Origin: Calliopsis andreniformis
Taxonomy: Eukaryota; Arthropoda; Insecta; Hymenoptera; Andrenidae
Direction: 5' to 3'
Length of the DNA stretch: 64,000 nucleotides
NCBI RefSeq assembly: GCF_051401765.1
Contig: NW_027480449.1
Location: 4,340,001 to 4,404,000, forward strand
Both the position numbers and the translations under genes were made by a program. Numbering within the stretch: position 1 is the first letter of the stretch; the number at the start of each line of letters is the position of its first letter. Below are positions 49,324 to 63,400 of this stretch, piece after piece. The notes beneath the pieces were generated by a model. The model was given only the letters and a program-made list of their open reading frames with translations, searched no databases and had not been told where the DNA came from.

Positions 49324-51240
49324 GGACTCAGGATTGAGGATTCAGAATTGTGGTTTGAGGACTGAGGATTGAAGATTGAAGATTGAGTATTGAGGGTTGA
49401 GGATTGTGGATTGAGGATTGAGGATTGAGGATTGAGGATGAGGGCTGAGGGTTGAAGGTTGAGGTTTGAGGACTCAGGACTGAGGATTGAGGATTGAGAA
49501 TTGAGGATTGAGGATTGAGAATTGAAGATTGAGGATAGGGTATTGAGGATTGAAGAATGAGGTTGGAGGATGGGCGATTGAGGATTGAGGATTGAAGATT
49601 GAGTATTCAGGATTGGAGATTGACGATTGAGGATTGAGGATTGAGGATCGAGTATTGAGGATTGAGGATTGAAGATTGAGTATTGAGGATTGAAGATTGA
49701 GGATTGAGGATTGAGGATTGAGGATTGAGGATTGAGAATTGAAGATTGAGTTTTGGGGACTGAGTGTTGAGGGTTGAGTGATGAGGATTGATGTTTCCGG
49801 ATAGAGATTTGAAGATTGCAGATTGAGTATTGAGTATTGGAACCTGTGAATTGAGGATATTCTATTGAGGATTGAGGATTGACAACTGATTGTTGAGGAC
49901 TGAGGGCTGAAGATTGAGGATTCAGGATTGAGGATTCAGAATCGAGGCTTGAGGACTGAGGATTGAGGATTGAGGATTGAGGATTGAGGATTGAGGATTG
50001 AGGATTGAAGATTCAGTATTGAGGATTGAAGATTGAGGATGGAGGATTGAGGATTGAGGATTGAGGATTGAAGATTGAGGATTGAAGACTGAGGATTGAT
50101 GATTGAGGATTGAGGATTGAGGATTGAGGATTGAAGACTGAATATTGAAGATTGAGGATTGATGATTGAGGATTGAGTATTGAGGATTGAGGATTGAGTA
50201 TTGGGGATTGCGGATTGAATATTGAGGATTGAGGATTGAGGATTGAGGATTGAGGATTGTGGATTGAGGATTGAGGATTGAGTATTGAAGATTGAGGATT
50301 GGGGATTGAGGATTGAGGATTGAGGATTGAGGATTGAGGATTGACGATTGAAGATTGAGAATTGGGGACTGAGAGTTGATGGTTGAGTGATGAGAATTGA
50401 TGTTTGTGGATAGAGATATGAAGATTGCAGATTGAGTATTGCGTATGGAAAACTCTGAACTGAGGATACTCTAGTGAGGATTGAGGATTGACAACTGATT
50501 GTTGAGGACTGAGTGCTGAAGATTGAGGATTCAGGATTGAGGATTCAGGACTGTTGTTTGAGGACTGTGGATTGAGGATTGAGGATTGGGGATTGAGGAT
50601 TGAGGATCGAGGATTGAAGATTGAAGATTGGGTATTGAGGATTGAACATTGAGGATTGAGGATTGAGGATTGAGGATTGAGGATTGAGGATTGAAGATTG
50701 AATATTGATGATTGAATGTTGAGGATTGAGGATTGAGGATTGAGGATTGAGGATGAGGGCTGAGGGTTGAAGATTGAGGATTGAGGACTCAGGACTGAGG
50801 ATTGAGGAATGAGAATTGAGGATTGAGGATTGAGGATTGAAGATTGAGGATAGGGTATTGAGGATTGAAGAATGAGGATGGAGGATGGGCGATTGAGGAT
50901 TGAGGACTGAAGATTGAGTATTCAGGATTGGAGATTGACGATTGAGGATTGAGGATTGAGGATCGAGAATTGAGGATTGAGGATTGAAGATTGAGTATTG
51001 AGGATTGCAGATTGAGGATTGAGGATTGAGGATTGAGGATTGAGGATTGAGAATTGAAGATTGAGTATTGGGGACTGAGTGTTGAGGGTTGAGTGATGAG
51101 GATTGATGTTTGTGGATAGAGATTTGAAGATTGCAGATTGGGTATTGAGTATTGAAAACTATGAATTGAGGATATTCTATTGGGGATTGAGGATTGACAA
51201 CTGATTGTTGAGGACTGAGGGCTGAAGATTGAGGATTGAG
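49300..51240 (+). repeat. Fragment of block P, copy 4
   Basis: Matches 43137-45077 at an offset of 6163: C core 49839 against 43676, B core 50447 against 44284, C/A hybrid 51154 against 44991. It lacks the left third of block P and the B' end. Confidence 0.88.
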
Positions 51241-52363
51241 AATTGAGGATTGAGGATTGAGGATTGAAGATTGAGAATTGGGTATTGAGGATTGAAGAAT
51301 GAGCATTGAGGATTGGGGATTGAGGATTGAGGATTGAGGATTGAGGATTGAGGATTGACAACTGATTGTTGAGGACTGAGGGCTGAAGATTGAGGATTCA
51401 GGATTGAGGATTCAGAATTGAGGTTTGAGGACTGAGGATTGAGGATTGAGGATTGAAGATTGAATACTGATGATCGAAGATTGAGGATTGAGGATTGAGG
51501 GTTGTGTATTGAGGACAAGGACTGAGGCTTGAGTATTGATGTTTGAGGTCTGAGGATTGAGGATTGAGGATTGAGAATAGAGGATTGAGGATTGAGGAAT
51601 GAAGATTGAGGAATTGGTGTTGAGGATTGAAGAATGAGGATTGAGGATTGAGGATTGAGGATTGAGGATTGAAGATTGAGTATTGAGGATTGAAGATTGA
51701 GGATTGAGGATTGAGGATTGAGGATTGAGGATTGAGGATTGAGGATTGAAGATTGAGTATTGATGATTGAAGACTGAGGATTGAGGATTGATGACTGAGT
51801 ATTGAGGATTGAAGATTGAGGATTCAGGATTGAGGATTGAGGATTGAGGAATGAGGATTGAGGATTGAGGGTTGTGGATTGGGGACCAGGACTGAGGGTT
51901 GAATATTGATGTTTGAGGTCTGAGGATTGAGGATTGAGGATTGAGAATAGATGATGGAGGATTGAGGATTGAAGATTGAGGATTGGGTATTGAGGATTGA
52001 AGAATTAGGATTGAGGATTGAGGATTGAGGCCTGAGGATTGAGAATTGAGAACTGAGGGTGAGGACTGAGGGCTGACGGTTGAGGTTTGAGGAATGAGGA
52101 CTAACGATTGAGGATTAAGGATTGAAGATTGAGTATTGAGGATTGAAGATTGTGGATTGAGGATTGAGGATTCAGGATTGAGGATTGAAGATTGAGGATT
52201 GGGGACTGTGTGTTGAGGGCTGAGTGATGAGAATTGATGTTTGTGGATAGAGATTTGAAGATTGCAGATTGAGTATTGCGTATGGAAAACTCTGAACTGA
52301 GGATATTCTATTGAGGATTGAGGATTGACAACTGATTGTTGAGGACCGAGGGCTGAAGATTGA
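51162..52363 (+). repeat. 3040-bp spaced duplication, right copy
   Basis: Partner of 48122-49323. Its last 0.65 kb is at the same time the first copy of the 873-bp tandem array. Confidence 0.83.
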
Positions 52364-52579
52364 GGATTCAGTATTGAGGAATCAGGATTGTGGTTTGAGG
52401 ACAGAGGATTGAGGATTGAGGATTGAGGATTGAAGATTGAGGATTGGGTATTGCGGATTGAATATTGAGGTTTGAGGATTGATGATTGAGGATTCAGGAT
52501 TGAGGATTCAGTATTGAGAATTCAGGATTGTGGTTCGAGGACAGAGGATTGAGGCTTGAGGATTGAGGATTGTGGATTG
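51707..52579 (+). repeat. 873-bp unit, copy 1
   Basis: Each 873-bp unit contains one phase-slip module (GGGGACCAGG at 51881, 52754 and 53627), one B' core and one GACAACTG landmark (52327, 53199 and 54072). Copy 1 differs by several substitutions, for example GACCGAGGGCTG near 52345 and GACTGTGTGTTG near 52205. Confidence 0.88.
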
Positions 52580-53452
52580 AGGATTGAGGATTGAGGATTG
52601 AGGATTGAGGATTGAGGATTGAAGATTGAGTATTGATGATTGAAGATTGAGGATTGAGGATTGATGACTGAGTATTGAGGATTGAAGATTGAGGATTCAG
52701 GATTGAGGATTGAGGATTGAGGAATGAGGATTGAGGATTGAGGGTTGTGGATTGGGGACCAGGACTGAGGGTTGAATATTGATGTTTGAGGTCTGAGGAT
52801 TGAGGATTGAGGATTGAGAATAGATGATGGAGGATAGAGGATTGAAGATTGAGGATTGGGTATTGAGGATTGAAGAATTAGGATTGAGGATTGAGGATTG
52901 AGGCCTGAGGATTGAGAATTGAGAACTGAGGGTGAGGACTGAGGGCTGACGGTTGAGGTTTGAGGAATGAGGACTAACGATTGAGGATTGAGGATTGAAG
53001 ATTAAGTATTGAGGATTGAAGATTGTGGATTGAGGATTGAGGATTCAGGATTGAGGATTGAAGATTGAGGATTGGGGACTGAGTGTTGAGGGCTGAGTGA
53101 TGAGAATTGATGTTTGTGGATAGAGATTTGAAGATTGCAGATTGAGTATTGCGTATGGAAAACTCTGAACTGAGGATATTCTATTGAGGATTAAGGATTG
53201 ACAACTGATTGTTGAGGACTGAGGGCTGAAGATTGAGGATTCAGTATTGAGGAATCAGGATTCTGGTTTGAGGACAGAGGATTGAGGATTGAGGATTGAG
53301 GATTGAAGATTGAGGATTGGGTATTGCGGATTGAATATTGAGGTTTGAGGATTGATGATTGAGGATTCAGGATTGAGGATTCAGTATTGAGAATTCAGGA
53401 TTGTGGTTCGAGGACAGAGGATTGAGGCTTGAGGATTGAGGATTGTGGATTG
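52580..53452 (+). repeat. 873-bp unit, copy 2
   Basis: B' core at 53157. It shares GAAGATTAAGTATTG, GAGGATTAAGG and a GGATTCTGG change with copy 3 and not with copy 1, so copies 2 and 3 are the youngest pair. Confidence 0.88.
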
Positions 53453-54325
53453 AGGATTGAGGATTGAGGATTGAGGATTGAGGATTGAGGATTGAAGATT
53501 GAGTATTGATGATTGAAGATTGAGGATTGAGGATTGATGACTGAGTATTGAGGATTGAAGATTGAGGATTCAGGATTGAGGATTGAGGATTGAGGAATGA
53601 GGATTGAGGATTGAGGGTTGTGGATTGGGGACCAGGACTGAGGGTTGAATATTGATGTTTGAGGTCTGAGGATTGAGGATTGAGGATTGAGAATAGATGA
53701 TGGAGGATAGAGGATTGAAGATTGAGGATTGGGTATTGAGGATTGAAGAATTAGGATTGAGGATTGAGGATTGAGGCCTGAGGATTGAGAATTGAGAACT
53801 GAGGGTGAGGACTGAGGGCTGACGGTTGAGGTTTGAGGAATGAGGACTAACGATTGAGGATTGAGGATTGAAGATTAAGTATTGAGGATTGAAGATTGTG
53901 GATTGAGGATTGAGGATTCAGGATTGAGGATTGAAGATTGAGGATTGGGGACTGAGTGTTGAGGGCTGAGTGATGAGAATTGATGTTTGTGGATAGAGAT
54001 TTGAAGATTGCAGATTGAGTATTGCGTATGGAAAACTCTGAACTGAGGATATTCTATTGAGGATTAAGGATTGACAACTGATTGTTGAGGACTGAGGGCT
54101 GAAGATTGAGGATTCAGTATTGAGGAATCAGGATTCTGGTTTGAGGACAGAGGATTGAGGATTGAGGATTGAGGATTGAGGATTGAGGATTGAGGATTGA
54201 AGATTGAGGATTGGGTATTGCGGATTGAATATTGAGGGTTGAGGATTGAGGATTGAGGATTCAGGATTGAGGATTCAGTATTGAGGATTCAGGATTGTGG
54301 TTCGAGGACAGAGGATTGAGGCTTG
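53453..54325 (+). repeat. 873-bp unit, copy 3
   Basis: B' core at 54030. It is 21 bp (three heptamers) longer near 54165, which moves the GGTTCGAGGACAG marker from +873 to +894 (52532, 53405, 54299). The match fades after about 54325. Confidence 0.86.
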
Positions 54326-55080
54326 AGGATTGAGGATTGTGGAGTGAGGATTGAGGATTGAGGATTGAGGATTTATGATTGAGGATTGGGTATTGAGGAT
54401 TGAACATTGAGGATTGAGGATTGAGGATTGAGGATTGAGTATTGGGGATTGCGGATTGAACATTGAGGATTGAGGATTGAGGATTGAGGACTGAAGATTG
54501 AATATTGATGATTGAAGATTGATGATTGAGGATTGAGAGTTGTGGATTGAGGACGAGGACTGAGGGTTGAGTATTGATGTCTGAGGTCTGAGGATTGAGG
54601 ATTGAGGATTGAGGATTGAGAATTGAGGATTGAGGATTGAGGACTGAAGATTGAGGATTGGGTATTGAGGATTGAAGAATGAGGATTGAGGATTGAGGAT
54701 TGAGGATTGAAGATTGAATATTGATGATTGAAGGTTGAGGATTGAGGATTGAGGATTGACGATTGAGGATGAGGGCTGAGGGTTGAAGATTGAGGTTTGA
54801 GGACTCAGGACTGAGGATTGAGGATTGAGAATTGAGGATTGAGGATTGAGGATTGAAGATTGAGGATAGGGTATTGAGGATTGAAGAATGAGGATGGAGG
54901 ATGGGCGATTGAGGATTGAGGACTGAAGATTGAGTATTCAGGATTGGAGATTGACGATTGAGGATTGAGGATTGAGGATCGAGAATTGAGGATTGAGGAT
55001 TGAAGATTGAGTATTGAGGATTGCAGATTGAGGATTGAGGATTGAGGATTGAGGATTGAGGATGGAGAATTGAAGATTGA
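54326..55080 (+). repeat. Satellite spacer between the 873-bp and 2697-bp arrays
   Basis: Degenerate heptamers with one phase-slip module near 54553 and a GATGAGGG module near 54768. No core is seen. The part near 54860-55080 resembles the stretch before C cores at 1180-1430. No gene is seen. Confidence 0.75.
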
Positions 55081-57777
55081 GTATTGGGGACTGAGTGTTG
55101 AGGGTTGAGTGATGAGGATTGATGTTTGTGGATAGAGATTTGAAGATTGCAGATAGAGTATTGAGTATTGGAACCTGTGTATTGAGGATATTCTATTGAG
55201 GATTGAGGATTGACAACTGATTGTTGAGGACTGAGGGCTGAAGATTGAGGATTCAGGATTGAGGATTCAGAATCGAGGTTCGAGGACTGAGGTTTGATGA
55301 TTGAGGATTGAGGATTGAGGATTGAGGATTGAGGATTGAGTATTGGAGATTGAGGATTGATGATTGAGGATGGTGGATTGAGGATTGAGGATTGAGTATT
55401 GGGGATTGAGGATTGAAGATTGAGGATTGAAGATTGAGGATTAATGACTGAGTATTGAGGATTGAAGATTGAGAATTGAGGATTGAGAATTGAACATTGA
55501 GGACTGAGTGTTGAGGGTTGAGTGATGAGAATTGATGTTTGTGGATAGAGATTTGAAGATTGCAGATTGGGTATTGAGTATTGAAAACTGTGAATTGAGG
55601 ATATTCTATTGGGGATTGAGGATTGACAACTGATTGTTGAGGACTGAGGGCTGAAGATTGAGGATTGAGAATTGAGGATTGAGGAATGAGGATTGAAGTT
55701 TGAGAATTGGGTATTGAGGATTGAAGAATGAGCATTGAGGATTGGGGATTGAGGATTGAGGATTGAGGATTGAGGGTTGAGGATTGACAACTGATTGTTG
55801 AGGACTGAGGGCTGAAGATTGAGGATTCAGGATTGAGGATTCAGAATTGAGGTTTGAGGACTGAGGATTGAGGATTGAGGATTGAAGATTGAATATTGAT
55901 GATCGAAGATTGAGGATTGAGGATTGAGGGTTGTGTATTGAGGACAAGGACTGAGGGTTGAGTATTGATGTTTGAGGTCTGAGGATTGAGGATTGAGGAT
56001 TGAGAATAGAGGATTGAGGATTGAGGAATGAAGGTTGAGGATTTGGTGTTGAGGATTGAAGAATGAGGATTGAGGATTGAGGATTGAGGATTGAGGATTG
56101 AAGATAGAGTATTGAGGATTGAAGATTGAGGATTGAGGATTGAGGATTGAGGATTGAGGATTGAGGATTGAGGATTGAAGATTGATTATTGATGATTGAA
56201 GATTGAGGATTGAGGATTGATGACTGAGTATTGAGGATTGAAGACTGAGGATTCAGGATTGAGGATTGAGGATTGAGGAATGAGGATTGAGGATTAAGGG
56301 TTGTGGATTGGGGACCAGGACTGAGGGTTGAATATTGATGTTTGAGGTCTGAGGATTGAGGATTGAGGATTGAGAATAGATGATGGAGGATTGAGGATTG
56401 AAGATTGAGGATTGGGTATTGAGGATTGAAGAATTAGTATTGAGGACTGAGGATTGAGGCCTGAGGATTGAGAATTGAGAACTGAGGGTGAGGACTGAGG
56501 GCTGAGGGTTGAGGTTTGAGGAATGAGGACTAACGATTGAGGATTGAGGATTGAAGATTGAGTATTGAGGATTGAAGATTGTGGATTGTGGATTGAGGAT
56601 TCAGGATTGAGGATTGAAGATTGAGGATTGGGGACTGAGTGTTGAGGGCTGAGTGATGAGGATTGAAGTTTGTGGATAGAGATTTGAAGATTGCAGATTG
56701 AGTATTGAGTATTGGAACCTGTGAATTGAGGATATTCTATTGAGGTTGAGGATTGACAACTGATTGTTGAGGACTCAGGGCTGAAGATGGAGGATTCAGG
56801 ATTGAGGATTCAGAATCGAGGTTTGAGGACTGAGGTTTGATGATTGAGGATTGAGGATTGAGGATTGAGGATCGAGGATTGAGTATTGAAGATTGAGGAT
56901 TGATGATTGAGGATGGTGGATTGAGGATTGAGGATTGAGGATTGAGTATTGGGGATCGAGGATTGAGGATTGAGGATTGAGGATTGAGGACTGAATATTG
57001 AAGATTGAGGATTGATGATTGAGGATTGAGTATTGAGGATTGAGGATTGAGTTTTGGGGATTGCGGATTGAATATTGAGGATTGACGATTGAGGATTGAG
57101 GATTGAGGATTGTGGATTGAGGATTGAGGATTGAGTATTGAAGATTGAGGGTTGGGGATTGAGGATTGAGGATTGAGGATTGAGGATTGAGGATTGACGA
57201 TTGAAGATTGAGAATTGGGGACTGAGAGTTGATGGTTGAGTGATGAGAATTGATGTTTGTGGATAGAGATATGAAGATTGCAGATTGAGTATTGCGTATG
57301 GAAAACTCTGAACTGAGGATACTCTAGTGAGGATTGAGGATTGACAACTGATTGTTGAGGACTGAGTGCTGAAGGTTGAGGATTCAGCACTGTTGTTTGA
57401 GGACTGTGGATTGAGGATTGAGGATTGGGGATTGAGGATTGAGGATCGAGGATTGAAGATTGATGATTGGGTATTGAGGACTGAACATTGAGGATTGAGG
57501 ATTGAGGATTAAGGATTGATGATTGAGGATTGAAGATTGAATATTGATGATTGAAGGTTGAGGATTGAGGATTGAGGTTTGTGGATTCAGGACGAGGACT
57601 GAGGCTTGAGTATTGATGTTTTAGGTCTGAGGATTGAGGATAGAGGATTGAGAATTGAGGATTGAGGATTGAGGATTGAAGATTGAGGATTGGGTATTGA
57701 GGATTGAAGAATGAGGACTGAGGATTGAGGATTGAGGATTGAGGATTGAAGATTGAGTATTGAGGATTGAAGATTGA
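55081..57777 (+). repeat. 2697-bp higher-order unit, copy 1
   Basis: Landmarks recur exactly 2697 bp later: C 55170 to 57867, A 55583 to 58280, GGGGACCAGG 56310 to 59007, C 56714 to 59411, B 57300 to 59997. The unit contains a C-A doublet, a lone C core and a B core. It includes GAGGTTGAGG at 56741, a one-base register slip kept at 59438. Confidence 0.93.
55089..55683 (+). repeat. C-A core doublet 6
   Basis: Landmarks 55170 and 55583, spacing 413 bp. The C core carries the private CCTGTGTATTG change. Confidence 0.88.
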
Positions 57778-60472
57778 GTATTGGGGACTGAGTGTTGAGG
57801 GTTGAGTGATGAGGATTGATGTTTGTGGATAGAGATTTGAAGATTGCAGATAGAGTATTGAGTATTGGAACCTGTGTATTGAGGATATTCTATTGAGGAT
57901 TGAGGATTGACAACTGATTGTTGAGGACTGAGGGCTGAAGATTGAGGATTCAGGATTGAGGATTCAGAATCGAGGTTCGAGGACTGAGGTTTGATGATTG
58001 AGGATTGAGGATTGAGGATTGAGGATTGAGGATTGAGTATTGAAGATTGAGGATTGATGATTGAGGATGGTGGATTGAGGATTGAGGATTGAGTATTGGG
58101 GATTGAGGATTGAAGATTGAGGATTGAAGATTGAGGATTAATGACTGAGTATTGAGGATTGAAGATTGAGAATTGAGGATTGAGAATTGAACATTGAGGA
58201 CTGAGTGTTGAGGGTTGAGTGATGAGAATTGATGTTTGTGGATAGAGATTTGAAGATTGCAGATTGGGTATTGAGTATTGAAAACTGTGAATTGAGGATA
58301 TTCTATTGGGGATTGAGGATTGACAACTGATTGTTGAGGACTGAGGGCTGAAGATTGAGGATTGAGAATTGAGGATTGAGGAATGAGGATTGAAGTTTGA
58401 GAATTGGGTATTGAGGATTGAAGAATGAGCATTGAGGATTGGGGATTGAGGATTGAGGATTGAGGATTGAGGGTTGAGGATTGACAACTGATTGTTGAGG
58501 ACTGAGGGCTGAAGATTGAGGATTCAGGATTGAGGATTCAGAATTGAGGTTTGAGGACTGAGGATTGAGGATTGAGGATTGAAGATTGAATATTGATGAT
58601 CGAAGATTGAGGATTGAGGATTGAGGGTTGTGTATTGAGGACAAGGACTGAGGGTTGAGTATTGATGTTTGAGGTCTGAGGATTGAGGATTGAGGATTGA
58701 GAATAGAGGATTGAGCATTGAGGAATGAAGGTTGAGGATTTGGTGTTGAGGATTGAAGAATGAGGATTGAGGATTGAGGATTGAGGATTGAGGATTGAAG
58801 ATAGAGTATTGAGGATTGAAGATTGAGGATTGAGGATTGAGGATTGAGGATTGAGGATTGAGGATTGAGGATTGAAGATTGATTATTGATGATTGAAGAT
58901 TGAGGATTGAGGATTGATGACTGAGTATTGAGGATTGAAGACTGAGGATTCAGGATTGAGGATTGAGGATTGAGGAATGAGGATTGAGGATTAAGGGTTG
59001 TGGATTGGGGACCAGGACTGAGGGTTGAATATTGATGTTTGAGGTCTGAGGATTGAGGATTGAGGATTGAGAATAGATGATGGAGGATTGAGGATTGAAG
59101 ATTGAGGATTGGGTATTGAGGATTGAAGAATTAGTATTGAGGACTGAGGATTGAGGCCTGAGGATTGAGAATTGAGAACTGAGGGTGAGGACTGAGGGCT
59201 GAGGGTTGAGGTTTGAGGAATGAGGACTAACGATTGAGGATTGAGGATTGAAGATTGAGTATTGAGGATTGAAGATTGTGGATTGTGGATTGAGGATTCA
59301 GGATTGAGGATTGAAGATTGAGGATTGGGGACTGAGTGTTGAGGGCTGAGTGATGAGGATTGATGTGTGTGGATAGAGATTTGAAGATTGCAGATTGAGT
59401 ATTGAGTATTGGAACCTGTGAATTGAGGATATTCTATTGAGGTTGAGGATTGACAACTGATTGTTGAGGACTCAGGGCTGAAGATGGAGGATTCAGGATT
59501 GAGGATTCAGAATCGAGGTTTGAGGACTGAGGTTTGATGATTGAGGATTGAGGATTGAGGATTGAGGATCGAGGATTGAGTATTGAAGATTGAGGATTGA
59601 TGATTGAGGATGGTGGATTGAGGATTGAGGATTGAGGATTGAGTATTGGGGATCGAGGATTGAGGATTGAGGATTGAGGATTGAGGACTGAATATTGAAG
59701 ATTGAGGATTGATGATTGAGGATTGAGTATTGAGGATTGAGGATTGAGTTTTGGGGATTGCGGATTGAATATTGAGGATTGACGATTGAGGATTGAGGAT
59801 TGAGGATTGTGGATTGAGGATTGAGGATTGAGTATTGAAGATTGAGGGTTGGGGATTGAGGATTGAGGATTGAGGATTGAGGATTGAGGATTGACGATTG
59901 AAGATTGAGAATTGGGGACTGAGAGTTGATGGTTGAGTGATGAGAATTGATGTTTGTGGATAGAGATATGAAGATTGCAGATTGAGTATTGCGTATGGAA
60001 AACTCTGAACTGAGGATACTCTAGTGAGGATTGAGGATTGACAACTGATTGTTGAGGACTGAGTGCTGAAGGTTGAGGATTCAGCACTGTTGTTTGAGGA
60101 CTGTGGATTGAGGATTGAGGATTGGGGATTGAGGATTGAGGATCGAGGATTGAAGATTGATGATTGGGTATTGAGGATTGAACATTGAGGATTGAGGATT
60201 GAGGATTAAGGATTGATGATTGAGGATTGAAGATTGAATATTGATGATTGAAGGTTGAGGATTGAGGATTGAGGTTTGCGGATTCAGGACGAGGACTGAG
60301 GGTTGAGTATTGATGTTTTAGGTCTGAGGATTGAGGATAGAGGATTGAGAATTGAGGATTGAGGATTGAGGATTGAAGATTGAGGATTGGGTATTGAGGA
60401 TTGAAGAATGAGGACTGAGGATTGAGGATTGAGGATTGAGGATTGAAGATTGAGTATTGAGGATTGAAGATT
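57778..60472 (+). repeat. 2697-bp higher-order unit, copy 2
   Basis: Nearly identical to copy 1. Differences I noted are GATTGATGTGTG near 59360 against GATTGAAGTTTG near 56663, and GGTTTGCGG near 60275 against GGTTTGTGG near 57578. This is among the most similar pairs in the window and so probably among the most recent duplications. Confidence 0.92.
57786..58380 (+). repeat. C-A core doublet 7
   Basis: Landmarks 57867 and 58280, spacing 413 bp. Tandem partner of doublet 6. Confidence 0.88.
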
Positions 60473-63400
60473 GAGGATTGAGGATTGAGGATTGAGGATT
60501 GAGGATTGAGGATTGAGGATTGAGGATTGAGGATTGAGGGTTGAGGATTGAAGATTGAGTATTGAGGATTGAAGATTGAGGATTGAGGATTGAGGATTGA
60601 GGATTGAGGATTGAGGATTGAGGATTGAGGATTGAGGATTGAGTATTGAGGATTGAAGATTGAGTATTGAGGATTGAAGATTGAGGATTGAGGATTGAGG
60701 ATTGAGGATTGAGGATTGAGGATTGAGGATTAAGGATTGAGGATTGAGGTTTGAAGGTTGAGGATTGAGGATTGAGGATTAAAGGTTGAGCATTGAGGAT
60801 TGAAGGTTGAGGATTGATGATTGAGGATTGAGGATTGAGGATTGAGGATTGAGGATTGAGGATTGAGTATTGAAGATTGAGGATTGATGATTGAGGATGG
60901 AGGATTTGGGATTGAGGATTGAGTATTGGGTATTGAGGATTGAAGATTGAGGATTTGTTGTTGAGGATTGAAGAATGAGGATTGAGGATTGAGGATTGAG
61001 GATTGAGGATTGAAGGTTGAGTATTGAGGATTGAAGATTGAGGATTGAGGATTGGGGATTGAGGATTGCGGATTGAGGATTGAGGATTGAGGTTTGACAA
61101 CTGATTGTTGAGGACTGAGGGCTGAAGATTGAGGATTCAGGATTGAGGATTCAGAATTGAGGTTTGAGGACTGAGGATTGAGGATTGAGGATTGAAGATT
61201 GAATATTGATGATCGAAGATTGAGGATTGAGGATTGAGGGTTGTGTATTGAGGACAAGGACTGAGGGTTGAGTATTGATGTCTGAGGTCTGAGGATTGAG
61301 AATTGAGGATTGAGGATTGAGGACTGAAGATTGAGGATTGGGTATTGAGGATTGAAGAATGAGGATTGAGGATTGAGGATTGGGGATTGAGGATTGAGGA
61401 TTGAGGATTGAGGATTGAGGATTGACGATTGAAGATTGAGGATTGGGGACTGAGAGTTGATGGTTGAGTGATGAGAATTGATGTTTGTGGATAGAGATAT
61501 GAAGATTGCAGATTGAGTATTGCGTTTGGAAAACTCTGAACTGAGGATACTCTAGTGAGGATTGAGGATTGACAACTGATTGTTGAGGACTGAGTGCTGA
61601 AGATTGAGGATTCAGGATTGACGATTCAGGACTGTGTTTTGAGGACTGTGGATTGAGGATTGAGGATTGGGGATTGAGGATTGAGGATCGAGGATTGAAG
61701 ATTGAAGATTGGGTATTGAGGATTGAACATTGAGTATTGAGGATTGAGGATTGAGGATTGAGGATTGAGGATTGAAGATTGAATATTGATGATTGAAGAT
61801 TGATGATTGTGGATTGAGAGTTGTGGATTGAGGACGAGGACTGAGGGTTGAGTATTGATGTCTGAGGTCTGAGGATTGAGGATTGAGGATTGAGAATTGA
61901 GGATTGAGGATTGAGGACTGAAGATTGGGGATTGGGTATTGAGGATTGAGGAGTGAGGATTGCGGATTGAGGATTGAGGATTGAGGATTGAAGATTGAGT
62001 ATTGAGGATTGAAGATTGAGGATTGAGGACTGAGGATTGAGGATTGAGGATTGAGGATTGAGGATTGAGGATTGAGGATTGAAGATTGAGTATTGAGGAT
62101 TGAAGATTGAGGATTGTGGATTGAGGATTGAGGATTGAGTATTGAAGACTGAGGATTGGGGATTGAGGATTGAGGATTGAGGATTGATGTTTGAGGTCTG
62201 AGGATTGAGGATAGAGGAATGAGAATTGAGGATTGAGGATTGAGGATTGAGGATTGAGGATTGAGGATTCAGGATTGAGGATTCAGAATTGAGGATTCAG
62301 GATTGTGGTTCGATGACAGAGGATTGAGGCTCGAGAATTGAGGATTGAGGATTGAGGATTGAGGATTGAGGACTGAGGATTTAAGATTGAGGATTGGGTA
62401 TTGAGGATTGATCATTGAGGATTGAGGATTGAGGATTGAGGATTGAGGACTGAAGATTGAATATTGATGATTGAAGATTGAGGATTGGGGATTGAGGGAT
62501 GTGGATTGGGGACCAGGACTGAGGGTTGAATATTGACGTTTGAGGTCTGAGGATTGAGGATTGAGGATTGAGAATTGGGGATTGAGGATTGAGGATTGAA
62601 GATTGAGGATTGGGTATTGAGGATTGAAGAATGAGGATTGAGGATTGAGGATTGAGGACTGAGGATTGAGAATTGAGAACTGAGGATGAGGACTGAGGGC
62701 TGAGGGTTGAGGTTTGAGGAATGAGGATTGGGGGTTGAGGATTGAGGATTGAGGATTGAGGATTGAGTACTGAAGATTGAGTATTGATGACTGAGGATTG
62801 AGGATTGAGGATTGTGGATTGAGGGTTGAGGATTGAGCATTGAAGATTGAGTATTGAGGATTGAAGATTGAGGATTGAGTATTGAGGGTCGAGGATTGAG
62901 AATGAGGGCTGAGGGTTGAGGATTGAGGTTTGAGGATTGAGGACTGAGGATTGAGGATTGATGATTGAGTATTGAGGATTGAAGATTGAGGATTGAGGAT
63001 TGAGGATTGAGGATTGAGGATTGAGGATTGAGGATTGAGGTTTGAAGGTTGAGGATTGAGGAGTGAGGATTAAAGGTTGAGCATTGAGGATTGAAGGTTG
63101 AGGATTGATGATTGAGGATTGAGGATTGAGGATTGAGGATTGAGGATTGAGGGTTGAGGTTTGAGAGTTGAAGATTGAGTATTGAGGATTGATGATTCAG
63201 GATTGAGGATTGAGGATTGAGCATTGAGGATTGACGATTCAAGATTGAGGATTGATGATTGAGGATGGTGGATTGAGGATTGAGGATTGAGTATTGGGGA
63301 TTGAGGATTGAAGATTGAGGATTGAGGATTGAGGATTAATGACTGAGTATTGAGGATTGAAGATTGAGAATTGAGGATTGAGGATTGAACATTGAGGACT

